Part shown: positions 16,469 through 25,835 of the stretch, piece by piece
Layout: each line of letters begins with the position of its first letter
How positions within the stretch are numbered: position 1 is the stretch's first letter
NCBI GenBank assembly: GCA_934486755.1
Contig: CAKSQT010000003.1
Location: 1-64,000, forward strand
From: an uncultured Eubacteriales bacterium
Lineage (GTDB): Bacteria; Bacillota; Clostridia; Oscillospirales; Acutalibacteraceae
DNA length: 64,000 nt
Direction of reading: 5' to 3'
Notes under the pieces: model-generated
What the model saw: the letters and a program-made list of their open reading frames with translations, nothing else
Databases searched by the model: none
What the model was told of the DNA's origin: nothing
Translations under genes and position numbers: made by a program

Positions 16469-17899
16469 GCTAATGAAAAGTTGGTAAAATCCATAACATC
16501 TATGGATGAGGATTTTGCAAAGTGGTATACCGACGTTGTAATGAAAGCCGAGCTTATGGATTATTCGTCTGTAAAGGGTTGTATGATAATCAGACCCTAC
16601 GGCTATGCAATCTGGGAAAACATTCAAAAGATAATGGACGGTATGTTTAAGGAAACGGGACACGAAAATGTGTATATGCCGATGTTTATACCCGAAAGTC
16701 TTTTGCAAAAGGAAAAAGATCACGTTGAAGGTTTTGCTCCCGAGGTCGCTTGGGTTACTCACGGCGGCGAGGAGGAGTTGGAGGAACGCCTGTGCGTCCG
16801 TCCTACTTCGGAAACTCTGTTCTGCGACCACTTTAAAAACGTGGTACATTCCTACCGCGACCTGCCTAAGCTCTATAACCAGTGGTGCAGCGTTGTGCGT
16901 TGGGAAAAAACAACCAGACCTTTCCTGCGTTCAAGAGAATTTTTGTGGCAGGAGGGACATACCCTCCACGCAACCCCAGAAGAAGCGCAGGAAGAAACTA
17001 TCCGCATGCTGAACGTTTATGCGCGCTTTGCGGAAGAATATCTTGCAATGCCTGTTGTTAAGGGACGTAAAACCGATAAGGAGCGTTTCGCAGGCGCGGA
17101 GGATACATACACGATAGAGGCTCTTATGCACGACGGTAAGGCTTTGCAGAGCGGAACCTCGCATTATTTCGGCGACGGCTTTGCAAGGGCTTTTGATATT
17201 GAGTTTACCGATAAAGAAAATAAGAGCGTTCACCCGTTCCAGACTTCGTGGGGCAGTACCACAAGGCTTGTCGGCGCGATTATAATGACCCACGGCGACG
17301 ATAACGGTCTTGTTTTGCCGCCTGCCGTAGCGCCGATTCAGGCGGTTCTTATACCGATAGCGATGCACAAAGACGGCGTCCTTGAAAAAGCGAACGAGGT
17401 TTATTCAAAAATCAAATCCGTTTGCCGCGTTAAGCTCGACGACAGCGAGCAGTCGCCCGGTTGGAAGTTCTCTGAATATGAGATGAAGGGCGTTCCGCTC
17501 AGAATTGAACTCGGTCCTAAGGATATAGAGAACAATTCCTGCGTTGTTGTAAGACGCGACAACCGTGAAAAGACCGTTGTATCGCTTGACGAGCTTGATA
17601 AAAAAATACCCGAGCTTTTGCAGGCGGTGCGTGACGGACTTTATGAAAAGGCTCTCAAACGCCGTGCTGAAATGACGTTTGACGCGCATAATCTTGATGA
17701 ACTTAAAGACATTGCCGATAACAAACCAGGTTTTATACGCGCTATGTGGTGCGGCGACAGGGAATGTGAGGACAAGCTCAAAGAGGTTGCGGGCGTTACG
17801 TCCCGCTGTATCCCGTTTGAGCAGGAGCATATCAGCGATAACTGCGTATGCTGCGGTAAAAAGGCAAAGCATATGCTTTATTGGGGCAAGGCTTATTAA
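16466..17899 (+). CDS. proS: Prolyl-tRNA synthetase, archaeal/eukaryal (type 3) form
   Basis: Charges tRNA-Pro. It has 477 aa, the length of the short ProRS without an inserted editing domain. The class II core includes [12 protein letters not shown], motif 2 [19 protein letters not shown] and the proline pocket [10 protein letters not shown]. The anticodon domain follows. The C-terminal zinc domain has Cys pairs CGDRECED and CVCCGKKA and the family's terminal Tyr (WGKAY). The start MANEKLV at 16466 agrees with homologues although no ribosome site directly precedes it. Confidence 0.95.
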   Translation: MANEKLVKSITSMDEDFAKWYTDVVMKAELMDYSSVKGCMIIRPYGYAIWENIQKIMDGMFKETGHENVYMPMFIPESLLQKEKDHVEGFAPEVAWVTHGGEEELEERLCVRPTSETLFCDHFKNVVHSYRDLPKLYNQWCSVVRWEKTTRPFLRSREFLWQEGHTLHATPEEAQEETIRMLNVYARFAEEYLAMPVVKGRKTDKERFAGAEDTYTIEALMHDGKALQSGTSHYFGDGFARAFDIEFTDKENKSVHPFQTSWGSTTRLVGAIIMTHGDDNGLVLPPAVAPIQAVLIPIAMHKDGVLEKANEVYSKIKSVCRVKLDDSEQSPGWKFSEYEMKGVPLRIELGPKDIENNSCVVVRRDNREKTVVSLDELDKKIPELLQAVRDGLYEKALKRRAEMTFDAHNLDELKDIADNKPGFIRAMWCGDRECEDKLKEVAGVTSRCIPFEQEHISDNCVCCGKKAKHMLYWGKAY

Positions 17900-17917
17900 T
17901 TTGAAAGAGGTGTCAGT

Positions 17918-18211
17918 ATGAAAACCGTAAAAAAGCTCCTTATTTTAATCTTTACATTGTGCGTTCTGTTTTCGTCAGCGGCATTTGCGGCGTCGGCGGC
18001 AACAAACTATGACGTAACGGGCGACGGAAAGGTAGATATTCGCGACCTTATAGCCGCAAAGAAGCTGTCGGCTGAAAATCCGTCTGATTCGAGGGCTGAT
18101 TTTAACGGAAACGGCAAGATAGACGCCGAAGATCTGATCACCCTCAAAAAAGTTTTGATAGGGACAAAACCGTCTGATGATTCGGGCGAATGGTTCCCTG
18201 GAAATTGGTAA
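17918..18211 (+). CDS. Small secreted stand-alone dockerin-like protein ending in GNW
   Basis: 97 aa. A Sec signal peptide (basic MKTVKK, hydrophobic core, cleavage near AFA-ASA) is followed by two Ca-binding F-hand repeats, DVTGDGKVDIRDLIAAKKL and DFNGNGKIDAEDLITLKKV. These two repeats form a complete type I dockerin-like module. There is no catalytic domain; the protein ends with a short polar spacer and EWFPGNW. GAAAGAGGTG precedes the ATG. It lies 18 bp after proS and shares its terminator. A secreted adaptor or cohesin-binding plug is possible, but function is unknown. Confidence 0.82.
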   Translation: MKTVKKLLILIFTLCVLFSSAAFAASAATNYDVTGDGKVDIRDLIAAKKLSAENPSDSRADFNGNGKIDAEDLITLKKVLIGTKPSDDSGEWFPGNW

Positions 18212-18246
18212 ATCAGGTATTAGACAAATTAGGTTTATATGGTGAT

Positions 18247-18287
18247 AAAACAGCCGCTCTCTTAGAAAAGAGAGCGGCTGTTGTTGT
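18247..18287. terminator. Bidirectional terminator between dockerin and DegV genes
   Basis: CAGCCGCTCTCTT (18251-18263) pairs with AAGAGAGCGGCTG (18268-18280), loop of 4. The T-run is better on the minus strand (TTTTATC), and a weaker TTGTTGT lies on the plus strand. Confidence 0.88.
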
Positions 18288-18325
18288 AATATGATTGAAA
18301 TGTGTTTCTAACGTCTAATATTCAA

Positions 18326-19195
18326 TTATCTTTCTGTTCCTATAAAGAATACCGCAAGTGTGCCCGGACCTGCGTGGGCGGCTATAACGGGATCAAGATA
18401 GTTAATAACGGTATTCTTAACGCCGTAACGCTTCTTTATCTGCGTTTCGATATATTTTGCCTCGTCTTCGCAGTCGCCGTTGACTATAAATACATCTTGG
18501 TCGGCTATGTTTATGCCTTTTTCGCCGAGCGAATTTATAAGGTATTCAATAGAAGCCTTTCTGCCGCGAACCTTGCCCGTGACATACAGTCCGCCGTCAT
18601 TCGCGGTGTGAAGCAACGGTTTTACACCGAGCAAGCTGCCTAAAAGCGCGCTCGTACCCGAAAGTCTGCCGCCGCGCTTTAAGAAGAACAGGTCTTCAAT
18701 GGTGAAAATATGACAGACCGATAATTTGTTGGTTTCAACCCAATCGGCAACCTCGTCTATTGTCTTGCCCTGCTTTTGCAGTTTTACGGCATAATGCACT
18801 ATCAAACCTTCGCCAAGAGACGCGGCAAGCGTGTCCAAAACTATTATCCTGCGGTCGGGGTATTGTTCCTTATAATCCTCGGCGGCATTTTTAATGTTTT
18901 GATAGGAGCCTGAGAGCTTTGATGAGAAAGCAAGAACAAGCACGTCTTCGCCGTTCTCCAAAACAGGCTTTATAATCTTATCGCAGGCGTCGCGGTCAAC
19001 AAGAGAGGTAGTTATTTTCTCCTTGGCACGCAAACGGCGGTAGGTCTCCTCATAGTTTGTGGGAACACCCTCAATGTAACTGTCGAACTGCTTATCGCCT
19101 ATATAATATTTCATTGAGAGTATTTTAACTCCGTAGCTCTCTATCTGCCCGTCGGTGAGGTTGGCACAAGAGTCAGTGATTATTCTGTAACCCAT
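18326..19195 (-). CDS. DegV family fatty acid-binding protein
   Basis: 289 aa. The DegV/FakB fold has N-terminal [24 protein letters not shown] and [13 protein letters not shown], a signature loop over the fatty-acid tunnel. FakB proteins hand bound fatty acids to the FakA kinase for phospholipid synthesis; no fakA is in the window. The ATG at 19195 is chosen because AAAAGGAG lies 7 bases upstream; the frame's earlier 40 codons overlap the promoter. Monocistronic. Confidence 0.9.
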   Translation of the reverse strand: MGYRIITDSCANLTDGQIESYGVKILSMKYYIGDKQFDSYIEGVPTNYEETYRRLRAKEKITTSLVDRDACDKIIKPVLENGEDVLVLAFSSKLSGSYQNIKNAAEDYKEQYPDRRIIVLDTLAASLGEGLIVHYAVKLQKQGKTIDEVADWVETNKLSVCHIFTIEDLFFLKRGGRLSGTSALLGSLLGVKPLLHTANDGGLYVTGKVRGRKASIEYLINSLGEKGINIADQDVFIVNGDCEDEAKYIETQIKKRYGVKNTVINYLDPVIAAHAGPGTLAVFFIGTER

Positions 19196-19226
19196 AGCGA
19201 TTCTCCTTTTAATTAATTTCAACCAT

Positions 19227-19255
19227 ATTATATTACATAATTCTATAATTGGCAA
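19227..19255 (-). promoter_or_regulatory. Promoter of the degV-family gene
   Basis: Minus strand TTGCCA (19250-19255), 17-bp spacer, TATAAT (19227-19232). Confidence 0.78.
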
Positions 19256-19340
19256 TCTAATTGAAAAATTTTCTTTTCTACACCGCAAAAATGTGCGGTA
19301 GAGTAAAAAAAGCAACTCAACTCACGCGAGAATTCCGCGG

Positions 19341-21251
19341 TTATATGCCTGTAACTTCAAGTTTTTCAAGACTTTCGCACGCCTGCTCCCACTCTTTCAT
19401 AGCGGCGGACAGCGCGCATTCGGTTGATTCTATTTGTTTACTTATTTCGTCAAGTTTTAAATAATCGCTTATGTTTTCTTCCCAATTAAGTTCCTCTTTA
19501 AGTCCGTCAAGCTGTTCTTCAAGAAGCGCTATTTGCTCCTCGCTCTTTTTAACGGCGCGTTCAAGCCGCGATTTTTCCTTTGCGGGTGTGGTGAATTTCT
19601 TTTTTGCGCCTGAGGGTTTTGTCGGCGGTATCGGTTCTTCGGTGATAGGTTGTTTTTTCTGCTCTGTATATTGGGTATAACCGTAAGGAAAATATTTTAC
19701 CTCGCCGTTTTCAAAAACCAAAAGACTGTCGGATATTTTTTTAACAAAATATCTGTCGTGCGATACAAAAAGCACCGTTCCGCCGAAATTGCAAAGTATA
19801 TTTTCAAGCGTTTCCTTGCCGACTATGTCCATGTGGTTTGTCGGCTCGTCAAGTATAAGAAGGTTGGGACGTCGGTTGAATATTTTGCAAAGCGCAAGCC
19901 GTACGCGCTCGCCGCCTGAAAGCATATTAACGGTCTTAAACACGTCCTCGCCGCTGAAAAGGAACGCTCCAAGTGCTTTGCGCGCTTCAAATGGGGTGTA
20001 TGTAGGATACGCTGACAGAAAATCGTCAAGCACCGATGAATTTGATGAATACTGCGCCATTTGTTGATCAAAGTAGCCTATTTTTACGCGCGGTCCGAAT
20101 TTATACTCGCCCGAAAGCGGCGGTACCGAGCCCATAAGCGTTTTGATGAATGTGGATTTTCCAAGTCCGTTTCCGCCGATTATGCCTATTTTCATACCGC
20201 GTTTTACATCAACGCTGACTGTTGACAGCGGCTTGTCAAACCCGATTTCAAGGTCCTTTACAAACAGGACGTCCTTAACGCCCATATCATCGGGTTCAAA
20301 GTTCGTGTAAAACGCGCGTGTATCGCTCTTTTCGGGGGAGTCAATCAACTCCATACGTTCTATTTGCTTTAATTTTGACTGCGCCATAGCGGCTTTGGTC
20401 GGCTTGTATTTGAAACGGTCTACTATTTCTTCAAGACGTGCGATTTCCTTTTGCTGACGCTCGTATTCTTTCGCCTGACGTTCACGCAGTAATTTCTTTT
20501 CTTCAATAAATTTGCTGTAATTCCCCGCGTATTTATATGTTTTGCCGTGTTCTATTTCATAAATAGTATTGACGGTGTTGTCAAGAAACATTCGGTCGTG
20601 CGAAACAATAACGACCGCCTTTTTATAATCGCTTATATACTCTTCAAGCCATTCCACCGCCTCAATATCAAGGTGGTTTGTCGGCTCGTCAAGCAGGAGT
20701 ATGTCGGGCTTTGAAAGCAACAGCTTTAAAAAGGCTATCTTGGTGCGCTGACCGCCCGAAAAATCCGAAAGCGGACGTAACTTTTCTTCTTCCGAAAACC
20801 CGAAATGCTTTATAGCCGCTTCATATTCCTTTTCAAAATAAAATCCGCCCAAAACCGTAAAATAATCTAAAAGGGAAGTGTAGCTCTTGATGCTCTCTTC
20901 GCTTTGGCTTTCTTCCATTTCGCTCTGCGCTTTATCAAGCTGTGATTTAACGCTTAAAATATCCGAATAAGCTGAGCGTATCTCGTCTATCATCAGGGCG
21001 CTGTCGTCCTTGAAGGTCATCTGGGACAGCATACCTATTACGGGTTTGCCTGACATTATAAACATACTGCCGTCGTTTTCCTCGTTTGAAAGGTGCAGTT
21101 CGCCGCTTATAAGTTTAAGCAGCGTTGTTTTTCCGCAGCCGTTCCTGCCTACAATTCCTATTTTACTTGCGTCGCATATTTCTATATCTACTTTTGAAAG
21201 TATTTCGTTTCCTGAAAGGTCAACCTTACCGTCCTGAATTTTAAGCTGCAT
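19341..21251 (-). CDS. ABC-F family ATPase (ribosome-associated)
   Basis: 636 aa with two ABC domains and no membrane segments. Walker A motifs are IVGRNGCGKTT and IGGNGLGKST; signatures are FSGGQRTKIAF and LSGGERVRLAL; Walker B motifs are LLLDEPTNHLD and LILDEPTNHMD. The linker between domains is helical (around residues 230-310), and the charged C-terminal coiled coil spans about 560-625. ABC-F proteins act on the ribosome in translation or antibiotic protection; which role applies cannot be told. The ATG at 21251 has AGGAGG 6 bases upstream. A complete terminator ends right before this ribosome site (21265-21296). Confidence 0.92.
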   Translation of the reverse strand: MQLKIQDGKVDLSGNEILSKVDIEICDASKIGIVGRNGCGKTTLLKLISGELHLSNEENDGSMFIMSGKPVIGMLSQMTFKDDSALMIDEIRSAYSDILSVKSQLDKAQSEMEESQSEESIKSYTSLLDYFTVLGGFYFEKEYEAAIKHFGFSEEEKLRPLSDFSGGQRTKIAFLKLLLSKPDILLLDEPTNHLDIEAVEWLEEYISDYKKAVVIVSHDRMFLDNTVNTIYEIEHGKTYKYAGNYSKFIEEKKLLRERQAKEYERQQKEIARLEEIVDRFKYKPTKAAMAQSKLKQIERMELIDSPEKSDTRAFYTNFEPDDMGVKDVLFVKDLEIGFDKPLSTVSVDVKRGMKIGIIGGNGLGKSTFIKTLMGSVPPLSGEYKFGPRVKIGYFDQQMAQYSSNSSVLDDFLSAYPTYTPFEARKALGAFLFSGEDVFKTVNMLSGGERVRLALCKIFNRRPNLLILDEPTNHMDIVGKETLENILCNFGGTVLFVSHDRYFVKKISDSLLVFENGEVKYFPYGYTQYTEQKKQPITEEPIPPTKPSGAKKKFTTPAKEKSRLERAVKKSEEQIALLEEQLDGLKEELNWEENISDYLKLDEISKQIESTECALSAAMKEWEQACESLEKLEVTGI

Positions 21252-21262
21252 TTTGCACCTCC

Positions 21263-21296
21263 TTAAAAAAACTGACCGATAGTAAATATCGGTCAG
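21263..21296 (-). terminator. Terminator after pnp, abutting the ABC-F ribosome binding site
   Basis: CTGACCGATA (21272-21281), loop GTAAA, TATCGGTCAG (21287-21296): a perfect 10-bp stem. On the minus strand it is followed by TTTTTTT and then directly by AAGGAGG of the ABC-F gene. No promoter fits between them, so ABC-F transcription depends on read-through or attenuation. Confidence 0.85.
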
Positions 21297-21303
21297 CGTG
21301 CTA

Positions 21304-23511
21304 TTAGTTCTCGTGCTTCTTAAATCCGCGGCGTTCCCTGTGGGAACCTCTGTGATTGTCACGGCGTTGCGGAACATCGTCTGCACCGTCTTCAACAACT
21401 GCGCCGTTTACTTCTACGAGCGCGTCGCGTCTTGAAAGATTTATTCTGCCCTGATCGTCTATCTCGGTAACCTTTACAAGAACCTGATCGCCGACAGAAA
21501 CAACGTCTTCAACCTTTTCAACACGTTTTACATCGAGCTTTGATATGTGAACAAGTCCCTCTTTTCCGGGAGCTATTTCAACAAACGCACCGAATGTCAT
21601 AAGACGTGTTACCTTGCCGCTGTATATAGCGCCGACCTCGGGATCGTTCGCAATAAGCTCAATAATTGAAATTGCCTGTTTTGCCTTTTCAATATCAAGA
21701 CCTGAAACAAATACCTGACCGTCTTCCTCAATGTTAATAGTACATTCGCACTGCTCCTGAATGGACTGAATAACCTTGCCCTGCTTGCCGATAACATCGC
21801 CGATCTTGTCGGGGCTGATTTTGGTAGTAACCATTTTGGGAGCATATTTTGAAAGTTCTTTTCTCGGTTCGGGTATACATTTCAACATAACCTCGTCAAG
21901 TATATAATCCCTCGCCTTGTGAGTCTTAGCAAATGCTTCCTTTATGATTTCGGGGGTAAGACCGTGTACTTTAAGGTCCATCTGAATGGCGGTGATACCC
22001 TTGTGAGTACCTGCTACCTTAAAGTCCATATCGCCGTAGAAGTCTTCAAGACCCTGAATGTCTACCATAGTCATAAAGTCGCCGTATACGCCCTTGTCGC
22101 CTGTGATAAGTCCGCAGGAGATACCCGCAACAGGAGCTTTTATCGGAACGCCTGCCGCCATAAGAGCCAAGGTGGAACCGCATATAGAGCCCTGTGAGGT
22201 CGAACCGTTGGAGGAAAGAACCTCGGATACTACACGGATAGCGTAAGGGAAGTCTTCAACCGACGGAATAACGGGAACGAGAGCGCGTTCCGCAAGCGCG
22301 CCGTGACCTATTTCACGTCTTCCAGGTCCTCTTGAAGGCTTTGTTTCACCGACAGAGTAGGACGGGAAGTTGTAGTGATGGATATAACGCTTTGAAACTT
22401 CTTCATCAAGTCCGTCGAGCTTCTGCGCATCGCTTACGGGCGCCAAGGTTGCAACCGAGAGAACCTGAGTCTGACCTCTTGTGAACATACCTGAACCGTG
22501 AACACGGGGGAGAAGGTCTATCTGAGCGTTTAAGGGACGTATCTCGTCGATACCTCTGCCGTCAACACGTTTCTTTTCGTTTTTGAGCCAATCTCTTACA
22601 ACGTGCTTCTGAACAAGGTACATTATTTCCTCTATCTTGGCTTCGCAGCCCTCAAATTTCTCGTCGAACTTTTCGTGAACTGCGTTGTAGATGGGGAGGA
22701 GAGCCGCGTCGCGAACGGTCTTGTCATCGGTGTCGAGAGCCTTTTTAACGTCCTCAATGCAGAAGTCTTCAATTTCTTTGAAGATAACAGGATCGGGATC
22801 GTTAGACTCAAACTCAAACTTCGGCTTGCCTATTTCGGCAACTATTCCGTTTATGAATTTAACTACCTCGCGGTTGACCTCGTGACCTGCCATAATGCAG
22901 TCGAACATAAGGTCGTCGTCTATTTCGTTACCGCCTGCCTCAATCATAGCAACCAGATCTGCTGTTGAAGAAACGGTGAGATTGAGTTCGGTCTTCTCGC
23001 GCTGTTCAAGGGTCGGGTTGATAACTATTTCGCCGTCAACCAAACCAACGTTTACGCTGGAAATCGGGCCGTCCCACGGAATGTCGGAAATGGCGATAGC
23101 CGCCGATACGCCGATAGCCGCCGCAACCTCGGGCGAGCAGTCGGGGTCAACCGACATAACAGTAGCGACAACCGAGCAGTCGTTGCGCATATCCTTCGGG
23201 AAAAGCGGACGGATAGGGCGGTCGATACAGCGGGAAGCAAGTATCGCCTTTTCGCTTGCCCTGCCTTCGCGCCTCTGGAAAGAACCGGGGAAACGGCCTA
23301 CCGAGTACATTTTTTCCTCATAGTCAACCGAAAGCGGGAAGAAATCCACACCCTCGCGCGGTTTTGCCGACGCGGTTACGGTGCAAAGAACCTTTGTTTC
23401 GCCGTAGGTTGCCATAACAGCGGCGTTTGCAAGCTGCGCCATCATACCTGTTTCGAGCTTTAACGGTCTGCCCGCAAGCTCTGTTTCGTAAACCTTGTAG
23501 TTTTCAAACAT
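21304..23511 (-). CDS. pnp: Polynucleotide phosphorylase
   Basis: 3'-5' phosphorolytic exoribonuclease of the RNA decay machinery, 735 aa. Two RNase PH domains are separated by a helical domain (residues ~240-320); the second contains VSEVLSSNGSTSQGSICGSTLALM. A KH domain (KIGDVIGKQGKVIQSI) and an S1 domain (SGKVTRLMTFGAFVEI) follow, then a short basic tail. The ATG at 23511 has AAAAGGAG upstream. It follows rpsO, the conserved rpsO-pnp pair. Confidence 0.97.
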   Translation of the reverse strand: MFENYKVYETELAGRPLKLETGMMAQLANAAVMATYGETKVLCTVTASAKPREGVDFFPLSVDYEEKMYSVGRFPGSFQRREGRASEKAILASRCIDRPIRPLFPKDMRNDCSVVATVMSVDPDCSPEVAAAIGVSAAIAISDIPWDGPISSVNVGLVDGEIVINPTLEQREKTELNLTVSSTADLVAMIEAGGNEIDDDLMFDCIMAGHEVNREVVKFINGIVAEIGKPKFEFESNDPDPVIFKEIEDFCIEDVKKALDTDDKTVRDAALLPIYNAVHEKFDEKFEGCEAKIEEIMYLVQKHVVRDWLKNEKKRVDGRGIDEIRPLNAQIDLLPRVHGSGMFTRGQTQVLSVATLAPVSDAQKLDGLDEEVSKRYIHHYNFPSYSVGETKPSRGPGRREIGHGALAERALVPVIPSVEDFPYAIRVVSEVLSSNGSTSQGSICGSTLALMAAGVPIKAPVAGISCGLITGDKGVYGDFMTMVDIQGLEDFYGDMDFKVAGTHKGITAIQMDLKVHGLTPEIIKEAFAKTHKARDYILDEVMLKCIPEPRKELSKYAPKMVTTKISPDKIGDVIGKQGKVIQSIQEQCECTINIEEDGQVFVSGLDIEKAKQAISIIELIANDPEVGAIYSGKVTRLMTFGAFVEIAPGKEGLVHISKLDVKRVEKVEDVVSVGDQVLVKVTEIDDQGRINLSRRDALVEVNGAVVEDGADDVPQRRDNHRGSHRERRGFKKHEN

Positions 23512-23625
23512 ATTTTTTCTCCTTTTCTTTTTCGGAGATTCTTCGGTTAGCAATAAATCCAACACCCGAACATTCGGACGCTCGATTTACCGCTAAAACA
23601 CGAAAAATCCCGCATTTTTATTACA

Positions 23626-23658
23626 ATAAGGCAGACCGGACATAAACCGATCTGCCTT
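23626..23658 (-). terminator. Hairpin between rpsO and pnp
   Basis: AAGGCAGACCGG pairs with CCGATCTGCCTT, loop ACATAAA, on either strand. The minus-strand tail TTATTGTAATAA is a poor U-tract. It may be a partial terminator or an RNase processing hairpin, as known between rpsO and pnp in other bacteria. Confidence 0.6.
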
Positions 23659-23669
23659 AAATGTACGAA

Positions 23670-23933
23670 TTACTTACGGATGCCGAGTTTCTTAATTAAA
23701 GCACGGTATCTTTCAATGTCATTCTTCTGCAAATAAGCGAGAAGGTTTCTTCTGTGACCGACCATTTTCAGAAGTCCGCGGCGTGAATGATGATCCTTTG
23801 CGTTTACTTTAAGGTGAGCGTTAAGTTCATCAATTCTTGCTGTGAGCAGAGCTACCTGAACTTCGGGAGAACCTGTGTCGCCCTCGTGTGTAGCGTAATC
23901 TGTAATGATCTGCTGCTTTTTCTCTTTTGTCAT
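23670..23933 (-). CDS. rpsO: 30S ribosomal protein S15
   Basis: 87 aa, the standard length. Conserved motifs are [38 protein letters not shown] and [11 protein letters not shown]. It binds the 16S rRNA central domain early in 30S assembly. It has its own promoter (24036-24064) and a structured leader of about 95 nt, the usual place of S15 autoregulation. AAAGGAGTG precedes the ATG. Confidence 0.98.
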   Translation of the reverse strand: MTKEKKQQIITDYATHEGDTGSPEVQVALLTARIDELNAHLKVNAKDHHSRRGLLKMVGHRRNLLAYLQKNDIERYRALIKKLGIRK

Positions 23934-23939
23934 TTCATT

Positions 23940-24028
23940 TTCACTCCTTTAATATCTTGCCTGTAAGCCGTGCCTTGGGTCAAAGTGACTCCCAGAGGGG
24001 CAGACGCCCAAAGCTCAGAATACGGCAG
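23940..24028 (-). promoter_or_regulatory. Candidate S15 autoregulatory leader of rpsO
   Basis: On the minus strand GCCGT near the 5' end can pair with ACGGC near the ribosome site. They enclose two small stems, GGGCGTCTGCCC and GGGAGTCA/TGACCC. The three-way-junction layout resembles known S15 leader sites. Judged by eye; no folding was run. Confidence 0.45.
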
Positions 24029-24035
24029 CTTGATA

Positions 24036-24064
24036 ATTATAACACGTAAATCAGGAAAAGTAAA
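24036..24064 (-). promoter_or_regulatory. Promoter of rpsO-pnp
   Basis: Minus strand TTTACT (24059-24064), 17-bp spacer, TATAAT (24036-24041). Confidence 0.82.
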
Positions 24065-24071
24065 GCATTTT

Positions 24072-25835
24072 TTATTCCACGTCCGAGTTGACTTGGAGGT
24101 GCAGCTCGTCCAAAATGCTCAAAGTTTCGGTGTAACCTTCTTCAACATACAAATCAATGCTTATATATTCGTTGTTTTCCATTCGGCTGTCGATCTGAAT
24201 ATGGCGGACGCCGTCCTGATAAATGCTTGCCTCGGTCGCGTTCTTAATATCTGCAACGTAAGCGTCAATAAGTCTGTCAAAGGTGCTTCCCGTAACCATT
24301 CCGCTTAAAATCGGAACGTCTGCGTTGTCGCCTAATGACCCGTAATCGTAGGCGGTAACTCCCGACCTTACGAACAGCGCCGTGCGCGCTTTCAGAGCCA
24401 TTCCGTATTCGTCGCTGCGGTATATGGCAAGCAGTTCGTCCACGCATTTTCTTATCTGTACGTGATAGGAGCGTTTCAGGGTTCTTCCTCCCGCAAGGTT
24501 GTACGTCAGGTCAAAATACTGATAGGAGCGGTTGTATGTGCTGTCGGTAACGTCTTCGCTGTATTCGTCGATATCAATTGACTTGGTTGCGCTTTCTATC
24601 GCTTTTTTGTGGAGCGCGGTTATAAGCTCTGGGTCCTCAAAATCAATGCTGAGTCCCAATGATGAATACTCCGCGCTTTTTATTGTGTGCGCGGCGGGTA
24701 TTCTTGTTTTATAGCCGAGTCCGCCCGTTGCGAGAATTACCGTTATAAGACCGAGCGCCGTTACGGGTATTATGCCCGTAACTATTGATTTTTTAACCGT
24801 TTTAAAGCCCCTGTTTGAAATCGCGCCGTAGGTGACAGCTGCCAAAACCGAGCCGATTGCGGCAAATACAAAGAACATCACGCTTAAAATCGTGTATTCG
24901 CCGAATAATTCGCCTAAAATATCGGATACAACAAACGCGATTATAAGACTGCAAGCGTAATACATAAACGAATACGCATAGGAGTCTTCGCATTTCTCAC
25001 TTTTGCGCCTGCGGTGCAAAAGAATTGCCGCCGTAAAGGCAACAGCGCCCGTTACGAGCAATCTTACGACAAATACCCAAATATTGCCGAATATGTGGCT
25101 CCACCCGCCGTGGGTGAATATGCTTCGCATTTGGGCAACCTTGTATACCGCGTAGAAAAACGGCGATACAATCGAAATTTTCCCGTATGTGTCGCCCGAG
25201 GAGTAGCCGAGCAAAAGCTCGTTGCAAAGACCTGAAAATATCGTTGCGCAGAGAATGAGTCCGACATTAACTCCGAAAAATGAAATGAGAAGGTCGAGAA
25301 CGCTGCCCGAACAAACTATAAACAGCATTGTTATCGAAGCCGTCATAAACATGGCTACTGTGCTTATTGCAAAGCAGGCAACAAGCGCGGGAACGCTTAT
25401 GTTCGCATACGGCGTCAGCGAAACGAACCAAAGCGAGAGATAGCAAAGCGCCGTCGGGATAAGCAGCGGCACAGTTGACGCAAAGAAACGCGAAATGAAA
25501 AGTTCGTTTCTTGTAAGCGGCAATGAAAAATATACGTCGCCCGACTTTTTAGAGTATAAAAACGAAAAATTAAGACAGCAGAACAGCGCCGAAAGCGCGC
25601 ATACGGTTATCGAAACTCCGATACAAACCATATTTAAGTTTTTTGTGAGGTCGTAAGCGTGCCGCAAATAGGAGGGACTTTTTAACACCTCGGAAATTTC
25701 GTTCAATACATAACCGGGGCAAACAAGCAGCATAATCAGCGTGAAAAGAATTATCACACCGATGTTGCGCTTTACCGTGAATTTGAAAAGATTGGAACAC
25801 GGATTAATGCTATTTGAGGATGTTCTTAACGTCAT
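24072..25835 (-). CDS. ABC transporter permease-like membrane protein (587 aa)
   Basis: Membrane partner of the adjacent ABC ATPase. An N-terminal cluster of six or so membrane segments (IGVIILFTLIMLLV near residue 26, CVGVSITV-like segment and others) spans about residues 25-300. A further group follows to about 400, then a soluble C-terminal domain of about 180 residues without obvious motifs. It resembles large ABC-2-type permeases of GntR-regulated operons. The start ATG at 25835 has GGAGG 9 bases upstream inside the ATPase gene's end (26-bp overlap). Substrate unknown. Confidence 0.75.
   Translation of the reverse strand: MTLRTSSNSINPCSNLFKFTVKRNIGVIILFTLIMLLVCPGYVLNEISEVLKSPSYLRHAYDLTKNLNMVCIGVSITVCALSALFCCLNFSFLYSKKSGDVYFSLPLTRNELFISRFFASTVPLLIPTALCYLSLWFVSLTPYANISVPALVACFAISTVAMFMTASITMLFIVCSGSVLDLLISFFGVNVGLILCATIFSGLCNELLLGYSSGDTYGKISIVSPFFYAVYKVAQMRSIFTHGGWSHIFGNIWVFVVRLLVTGAVAFTAAILLHRRRKSEKCEDSYAYSFMYYACSLIIAFVVSDILGELFGEYTILSVMFFVFAAIGSVLAAVTYGAISNRGFKTVKKSIVTGIIPVTALGLITVILATGGLGYKTRIPAAHTIKSAEYSSLGLSIDFEDPELITALHKKAIESATKSIDIDEYSEDVTDSTYNRSYQYFDLTYNLAGGRTLKRSYHVQIRKCVDELLAIYRSDEYGMALKARTALFVRSGVTAYDYGSLGDNADVPILSGMVTGSTFDRLIDAYVADIKNATEASIYQDGVRHIQIDSRMENNEYISIDLYVEEGYTETLSILDELHLQVNSDVE

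Noticed and set aside
19257..19340. Terminator after the ABC-F gene
   Set aside because: Only imperfect stems (CTACCGCA/TGCGGTGTAG) without a clear U-tract; not strong enough to list.
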